NCBI GenBank assembly: GCA_947506075.1
Contig: CANNNN010000108.1
Coordinates: forward strand, 1 to 8,140
Direction: 5' to 3'
DNA: 8,140 nucleotides
Source: Methylococcaceae bacterium
Lineage (GTDB): Bacteria; Pseudomonadota; Gammaproteobacteria; Methylococcales; Methylomonadaceae
The notes beneath the pieces are model-generated. The model worked only from the letters and a program-made list of their open reading frames with translations, searched no databases and was not told the DNA's origin. Positions 4,642 to 8,140 of the stretch are shown in pieces (the first letter of the stretch is position 1; the number at the start of each line of letters is the position of its first letter). The translations under genes were made by a program, and so were the position numbers.

Positions 4642-6243
4642 TCATGCGCTTTTCTTGATCGTAAAAAAACTTAATTTACCCAGATTCTTTTTAACCACGG
4701 CCCTGACCGGCAACGGAAATATAACCGTCACTTTCAAGCCGCCCAAGTCGGATTCGCCCAATACCAGTTCGGCGCCATGTATTGATGCAATGCGTTGCAC
4801 GATAGAAAAGCCAAGGCCGGTGCCCTGTGCTTTGTTGGCGGTTTCAACGCAGCGATGAAAGCGTTTTAGGGAGTTTTCATATTGATCGGGCGCAATGCCC
4901 GGTCCCGAGTCCTCAACACATAATGCGAGGTGGTGGGGCGTCCCGGTAAGACTAACTCTTACCATGCCCTGGGCCGGGGTATATTTGATCGCGTTGTCAA
5001 TAATATTCCGAACCAAAATATTGATCAGCAAGGTGTTGGCTACGATGGGCGCCGCGTTGACTTCGTCATATTCCACAGTGATGTGTTTTTTATGCGCAGC
5101 CGGATCCAGTTCGGCAATAATGCGCATGACCTCACGGCTCGGCGACATCGTTTCTTTGGCTATAAACTCAGTGCCGGACTCAATCCGTGAAAAGGTCAAT
5201 AACTGTTGCACCATGTAGGTCATGCGATTAACGCCTTGTTCAATTCGCTTCAGCGCCTGATGCCGTACCGTCTCATCACGGGTACGCATCGCAACCTGAG
5301 CCTGGGTCAGCAGTCCGGCCAGCGGTGTTCTTAGTTCGTGCGAGGCATCGGCGGTAAACTGGCGCTCATGCTCAAAAGCCTGCTCAAGCTGGGCAAACAG
5401 GTTGTTAATTTCATTGACTACCGGGATGATTTCCTTGGGTAGCTTTTTACTGGACAGCGGTTTAAGAAAGCTGGCTTCTCGCCGGGAGAGGGCTATTTCC
5501 AGGCGATTAAGCGGACTTAACGCATGCCCGACAATAATCCAGATAACCAGGCCTAAAATCGGCAAACCGACCAGAAATTGCATGACCAATTGCGCCGATA
5601 ATTCATCGGTTAATTCGGCGCGTATCTCTTCTTTTTGCCCGACATGAATAATATATTCGCCATTTGAGCTAAAGATGCTGAACACGTGCCACAAATGGCC
5701 GTCAATATCAGTTTCGCTAAAACCATGATCTGCAGAGGAAAAGGCAAAGGTTGGCGCGCTTTCCGAACGTAACAATAAGCCGTCGGTTTTTGACCATAGC
5801 TGAAAGGCGACTTTTGTTTCGTATTTATGGTCTAAAGCGTTTTCCTCCAACAGTCCGTCAAACACATCCCATAATTGGTCATCAACTTTTTTTTTGTTAA
5901 AGCCTAACACCGCAAATTCAAGCGAACTTTCCGAGCGCAATAATAAACCGTCCCCTTTAGCCCAGATCTGAAAGGCACTTTGTTTTTTACGCTTGCCCCG
6001 GGTGTTGACGTGGAGCCGTTTATCGGTCTGTTCTTGCGCCCAATGTTTGGATAGTGAACCTTCCCTTACCAGGCTTTCGACAAACACATGCAGCACTTTT
6101 GCAGACTGGGCCAATTCTGCATCAAACAGGCTGGCGACTTCGTCACGGGTGACTTTATAACTCATATAGGCCGTCACTCCCCAGATCAACATCGAGGCGG
6201 AAAGCAGGCTAAACAATAATAACTGGCGTAGCGAATAATTCAT
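4642..6243 (-). CDS. QseC-like sensor histidine kinase with a duplicated periplasmic unit
   Basis: This 533-residue inner-membrane kinase has a first membrane helix at about 7-29, a periplasmic domain at 30-218, a second helix at about 219-240, a degenerate linker, HisKA with the phosphoacceptor His302 in ASHELRTPL, and an ATPase domain. The ATPase has the N box NIIDNAIKY (413-421), G1 box DSGPGI (445-450) and G2 box GTGLG (474-478). The membrane and kinase parts follow QseC. The periplasmic unit (AF-Q-hydrophobic-W, GLLLRSES, then LW-x-VF) occurs twice: AFQIW 90-94 and AFQLW 146-150; GLLLRSES 99-106 and 155-162; LWDVF 124-128 and LWHVF 184-188. QseC of E. coli has about 449 residues and a single unit, so the extra length fits the duplication. 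Its start overlaps the regulator stop in TAATG, so the two are coupled. The signal is unknown; naming it QseC would overstate the evidence. A short basic tail (about 517-533) follows the ATPase domain. Confidence 0.95.
   Translation of the reverse strand: MNYSLRQLLLFSLLSASMLIWGVTAYMSYKVTRDEVASLFDAELAQSAKVLHVFVESLVREGSLSKHWAQEQTDKRLHVNTRGKRKKQSAFQIWAKGDGLLLRSESSLEFAVLGFNKKKVDDQLWDVFDGLLEENALDHKYETKVAFQLWSKTDGLLLRSESAPTFAFSSADHGFSETDIDGHLWHVFSIFSSNGEYIIHVGQKEEIRAELTDELSAQLVMQFLVGLPILGLVIWIIVGHALSPLNRLEIALSRREASFLKPLSSKKLPKEIIPVVNEINNLFAQLEQAFEHERQFTADASHELRTPLAGLLTQAQVAMRTRDETVRHQALKRIEQGVNRMTYMVQQLLTFSRIESGTEFIAKETMSPSREVMRIIAELDPAAHKKHITVEYDEVNAAPIVANTLLINILVRNIIDNAIKYTPAQGMVRVSLTGTPHHLALCVEDSGPGIAPDQYENSLKRFHRCVETANKAQGTGLGFSIVQRIASIHGAELVLGESDLGGLKVTVIFPLPVRAVVKKNLGKLSFFTIKKSA
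5635..5976 (-). repeat. Intragenic tandem duplication in the histidine kinase sensor domain
   Basis: Codons 90-145 (5809-5976) and 146-203 (5635-5808) encode two copies of the same unit, with a constant 56-residue offset through the first 17 residues and a four-residue indel before the LW motif. Over those first 17 codons I count 39 of 51 identical bases. Many differences are synonymous, for example GGT/GGC, CGC/CGT and AGT/AGC. The DNA similarity indicates true duplication followed by divergence under protein-level constraint, not convergent motifs. Confidence 0.8.
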
Positions 6244-6905
6244 TAATCTTCTTCATCGATAATATAACCCACACCCCGGACGGTACGGATAATGGACGGA
6301 TCTAGTTTTTTTCTTAAATGATGAATGTGTACCTCTACGGTATTGCTTTCTACATCGGAATCCCAGGAGTACAGGCTTTCTTCCAGTCGGGCGCGGGAAA
6401 TAACCCGGCCGACATTGGCCATTAAAAAGCTCAGTATCTCAAATTCTTTTTGCGACAAATCAATTTTTTGATTATGCCAGGTAACCTGATGCGAGGCTGG
6501 ATCCAGCACAATACCTTTATACTCTATATTGGGTACGCTACGGCCCTCGTTTCTTCTGGCTAATGCTCTTAACCGTGCGCACACTTCATCGAGCTCAAAC
6601 GGCTTGATCACAAAATCATCGGCCCCGCTGTCCAGTCCCATGACGCGATCAGGAACAGTATCCTTGGCGGTCAAGACCATCACCGGCGTTTCATCTTTGC
6701 GCGCGCGTAACGCTTTCAGGATGTCCAGGCCTTCCATATCCGGCAAGTTAAGGTCCAGTACGATCAGCTCATAACTATTCATTTTTAAAGCTTCGTCAGC
6801 AAGCCTGCCGTTGGTCAGCCAGTCAACCACGTAACCTTCCATCTTCAAGCCTTCGACCAGTCCCTCGCCCAGCATTTCGTCGTCTTCAACCAGTAGCAGT
6901 TTCAT
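6243..6905 (-). CDS. OmpR/PhoB-family response regulator, QseB/PmrA-like
   Basis: This 220-residue cytoplasmic transcription factor is phosphorylated by the kinase encoded next. The receiver domain (1-115) has the acidic pocket Glu7-Asp8-Asp9, the phosphoacceptor Asp51 in VLDLNLP, Thr79 in VLTAKD and Lys101 in IKPF. The winged helix (about 128-218) has the recognition-helix stretch ESNTVEVHIHHLRKKL and the closing wing TVRGVGYII. Length and motifs are fully typical. ATG 6905 is preceded by a purine-rich GAGAG stretch. The stop overlaps the kinase ATG by one base (TAATG). It is read divergently from hemW across 65 bases that hold candidate overlapping promoters and a TTAAAC direct repeat. Autoregulation is common for such regulators, so it may also affect hemW, but this is inference. 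The target genes are unknown. Confidence 0.96.
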   Translation of the reverse strand: MKLLLVEDDEMLGEGLVEGLKMEGYVVDWLTNGRLADEALKMNSYELIVLDLNLPDMEGLDILKALRARKDETPVMVLTAKDTVPDRVMGLDSGADDFVIKPFELDEVCARLRALARRNEGRSVPNIEYKGIVLDPASHQVTWHNQKIDLSQKEFEILSFLMANVGRVISRARLEESLYSWDSDVESNTVEVHIHHLRKKLDPSIIRTVRGVGYIIDEED

Positions 6906-6929
6906 AAGCTCTCTCTTTGAATATTGGTG

Positions 6930-6952
6930 TTAAACTATGATGCATTTTAAAC
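6930..6952. repeat. TTAAAC direct repeat, candidate response-regulator site
   Basis: TTAAAC occurs at 6930-6935 and again at 6947-6952, 17 bases apart, covering both candidate divergent -10 elements. OmpR-family proteins bind direct half-sites, and PmrA/QseB sites contain TTAA cores, but those usually have a period of 11 bases, so the fit is imperfect. Confidence 0.25.
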
Positions 6953-6962
6953 CATCTAGCAA
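6934..6962 (-). promoter_or_regulatory. Candidate promoter of the two-component operon
   Basis: On the minus strand TTGCTA (6957-6962) and CATAGT (6934-6939) each match the sigma-70 hexamers at four of six bases, with an ideal 17-base spacer. The -10 ends 28 bases before the regulator ATG. A TAAAAT hexamer inside the spacer is an alternative -10. Confidence 0.35.
6936..6941 (+). promoter_or_regulatory. Candidate -10 element for hemW
   Basis: TATGAT matches five of six -10 bases. Transcription would start near 6948, about 23 bases before the TTG start of hemW and after the out-of-frame ATG at 6940. It overlaps the opposing -10 candidate of the regulator gene. No good -35 is present. Confidence 0.35.
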
Positions 6963-6970
6963 AAAATCTC

Positions 6971-8110
6971 TTGTTGCCGCTTAGTCTCTATATCCATATA
7001 CCCTGGTGTATTAAAAAATGCCCTTATTGCGATTTTAATTCACATGCGGTTAAATCCGATACGCCTGAAGACGCTTATATCACGGCATTGCTGGCTGATT
7101 TGGCTTGCGACATTCAACGCTATGATATCACCCGGCCGATCAGCAGCATCTTTATCGGCGGCGGCACGCCCAGTTTGTTTTCACCTGAATCGCTTAATCG
7201 CTTATTGCGTGGCATAGAGCAACAGCTGAGCTTTAAAGATAAGCTTGAAATCACGCTCGAAGCAAATCCGGGCACTTTTGAAAGCCATAAATTTGCAGAG
7301 TTCAGGGCGCTGGGCATCAACCGTTTATCGATAGGCATACAAAGTTTTAACGATGCTTTATTAAAAAAACTGGGCAGGGTTCATTCGGCCCAGGAAGCCA
7401 TTCGTGCGGCCGAGATTGCGCACCTTTCGGGCTTTGATAATTTCAATCTGGATTTGATGTTCGGCTTGCCGGGTGCAAGTCCAGGCAGCAGTAAAATAGA
7501 TATAGAAACTGCTATAAGCCTTAAGCCTAGCCATATTTCCTTTTATCAGCTGACCTTGGAACCCAATACCTGGTTTCATAAATTTCCGCCTAAACTGCCC
7601 GATGATGAAGCGATATTCAGCAGTCAAAAAGACTGTCAGAAGCTATTGGCACAAGCTGATTACCAGCAATACGAGGTCTCCGCCTACAGTAAGCCTAGTC
7701 GGCAATGCGTTCATAATGTTAATTATTGGCAGTTTGGCGATTATTTGGGCATAGGTGCAGGTGCTCACGGGAAAATCAGCCAAAGTTTACCGCATTCCGT
7801 TATCCGCAGCTTTAAGCCTAAAAGCCCGGAGCAGTATTTAATCAACTCGCAGCAAAACGGCGGAGCCGATACGATTGCTGCTGCGGAGCTGCCTTTAGAG
7901 TTTATGATGAATCATTTACGCCTGAAGCAGGGATTTACGCTGGAAGCCTACCAGAGAGCGACGGGGCTTGCGGTGACTACGCTGGAACCTGCCTTATCCG
8001 CTTGTGTGAAACAAAACTTGCTTATCCGGCAACATAATCACTATTATTGTTCGGAACAAGGCTGGAATTTTCTGGATAATATTTTAGAAAAATTCATTGC
8101 GGCTGCTTAG
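6971..8110 (+). CDS. hemW: Heme chaperone HemW (radical SAM family, formerly called oxygen-independent coproporphyrinogen III oxidase-like)
   Basis: This protein of 379 residues binds heme and, in characterised homologues, delivers it to respiratory proteins at the inner face of the membrane. The radical-SAM cluster motif is Cys13-x3-Cys17-x2-Cys20 in CIKKCPYCDFNSH, preceded by SLYIHIPW. GGGTPS (63-68), EANPGT (97-102), GINRLSIGIQSF (115-126) and FNLDLMFGLPG (158-168) follow. QYEVSAYSK (233-241) and HNVNYW (248-253) are HemW signatures; the latter is the motif tied to heme binding and helps separate it from HemN. The C-terminal HemN_C-like region is complete, and length is normal. The frame has no ATG near the N-terminus and a stop at 6938-6940. 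TTG 6971 (or TTG 6974) is the best start, giving MLPLSLYIHIPWC, close to E. coli HemW. No strong Shine-Dalgarno precedes it. In many gammaproteobacteria hemW follows rdgB; here it is divergent from the response regulator. Confidence 0.95.
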   Translation: MLPLSLYIHIPWCIKKCPYCDFNSHAVKSDTPEDAYITALLADLACDIQRYDITRPISSIFIGGGTPSLFSPESLNRLLRGIEQQLSFKDKLEITLEANPGTFESHKFAEFRALGINRLSIGIQSFNDALLKKLGRVHSAQEAIRAAEIAHLSGFDNFNLDLMFGLPGASPGSSKIDIETAISLKPSHISFYQLTLEPNTWFHKFPPKLPDDEAIFSSQKDCQKLLAQADYQQYEVSAYSKPSRQCVHNVNYWQFGDYLGIGAGAHGKISQSLPHSVIRSFKPKSPEQYLINSQQNGGADTIAAAELPLEFMMNHLRLKQGFTLEAYQRATGLAVTTLEPALSACVKQNLLIRQHNHYYCSEQGWNFLDNILEKFIAAA

Positions 8111-8115
8111 CAGCC
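8101..8115. other. Hairpin over the hemW stop codon
   Basis: GGCTGC (8101-8106) and GCAGCC (8110-8115) form a perfect six-base-pair stem with a three-base loop that includes part of the TAG stop. On the plus strand A-bases follow, not T, so it is not a normal intrinsic terminator for hemW. It may be chance or a 3'-end stabiliser. The remaining bases to 8140 show nothing certain. Confidence 0.3.
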
Positions 8116-8140
8116 AAAAACAGAATGAGGATAAGCGGAT

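Noticed and set aside
4642..6905. Naming the two-component pair qseBC or pmrAB outright
   Set aside because: Domain order and motifs fit the family, but the duplicated sensor unit and lack of target-gene context make a specific name unsafe.

Overview
The window is ordinary chromosomal DNA of a Gram-negative bacterium, most likely a gammaproteobacterium. The TrpE, TrpG, Rpe, HemW and QseB/QseC-like proteins all read as gammaproteobacterial. By eye the base composition is moderate. A TTCCCACGC-type palindrome sits beside trpE, and I associate that repeat with type I methanotrophs (Methylobacter/Methylomonas relatives), but this assignment rests on memory and not on a search. Seven protein genes fill almost all of the 8.1 kb. 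I found no rRNA, tRNA, CRISPR array, transposase or phage gene.

Layout. Bases 1-605 (minus strand) hold the N-terminal 201 residues of an exported protein of unknown function that runs off the left edge. Bases 606-793 are non-coding, with three degenerate 9-base repeats and two short hairpins. Bases 794-3630 (minus) carry rpe, trpE and trpG in transcription order. trpE and trpG share an ATGA overlap, and rpe is separated from trpE by a 90-base gap filled by a composite palindromic repeat. Bases 3631-3737 form a divergent promoter region with a perfect 10-base palindrome, from which a fumarylacetoacetate-hydrolase-family gene (3738-4613, plus) is read. Tail to tail with it, after 28 bases, is a two-component operon on the minus strand: response regulator (6243-6905), then histidine kinase (4642-6243), joined by a TAATG overlap. 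A 65-base divergent region separates the regulator from hemW (6971-8110, plus).

Function. TrpE and TrpG form anthranilate synthase, the first step of tryptophan synthesis, and TrpG may also serve folate synthesis. Rpe links the pentose phosphate and (if this is a methanotroph) ribulose monophosphate pathways. The two-component pair senses an unknown periplasmic signal. HemW is a heme chaperone of the radical-SAM fold. The FAH-family enzyme lacks catabolic neighbours, so its substrate cannot be read from context.

The most unusual signal is an internal duplication of the periplasmic sensor unit in the histidine kinase, visible in both protein and DNA. Next come the composite repeat between rpe and trpE, the unknown exported protein at the left edge, and the TTG start of hemW beside a tightly packed divergent promoter region. 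I did not find a clear new multi-gene system.
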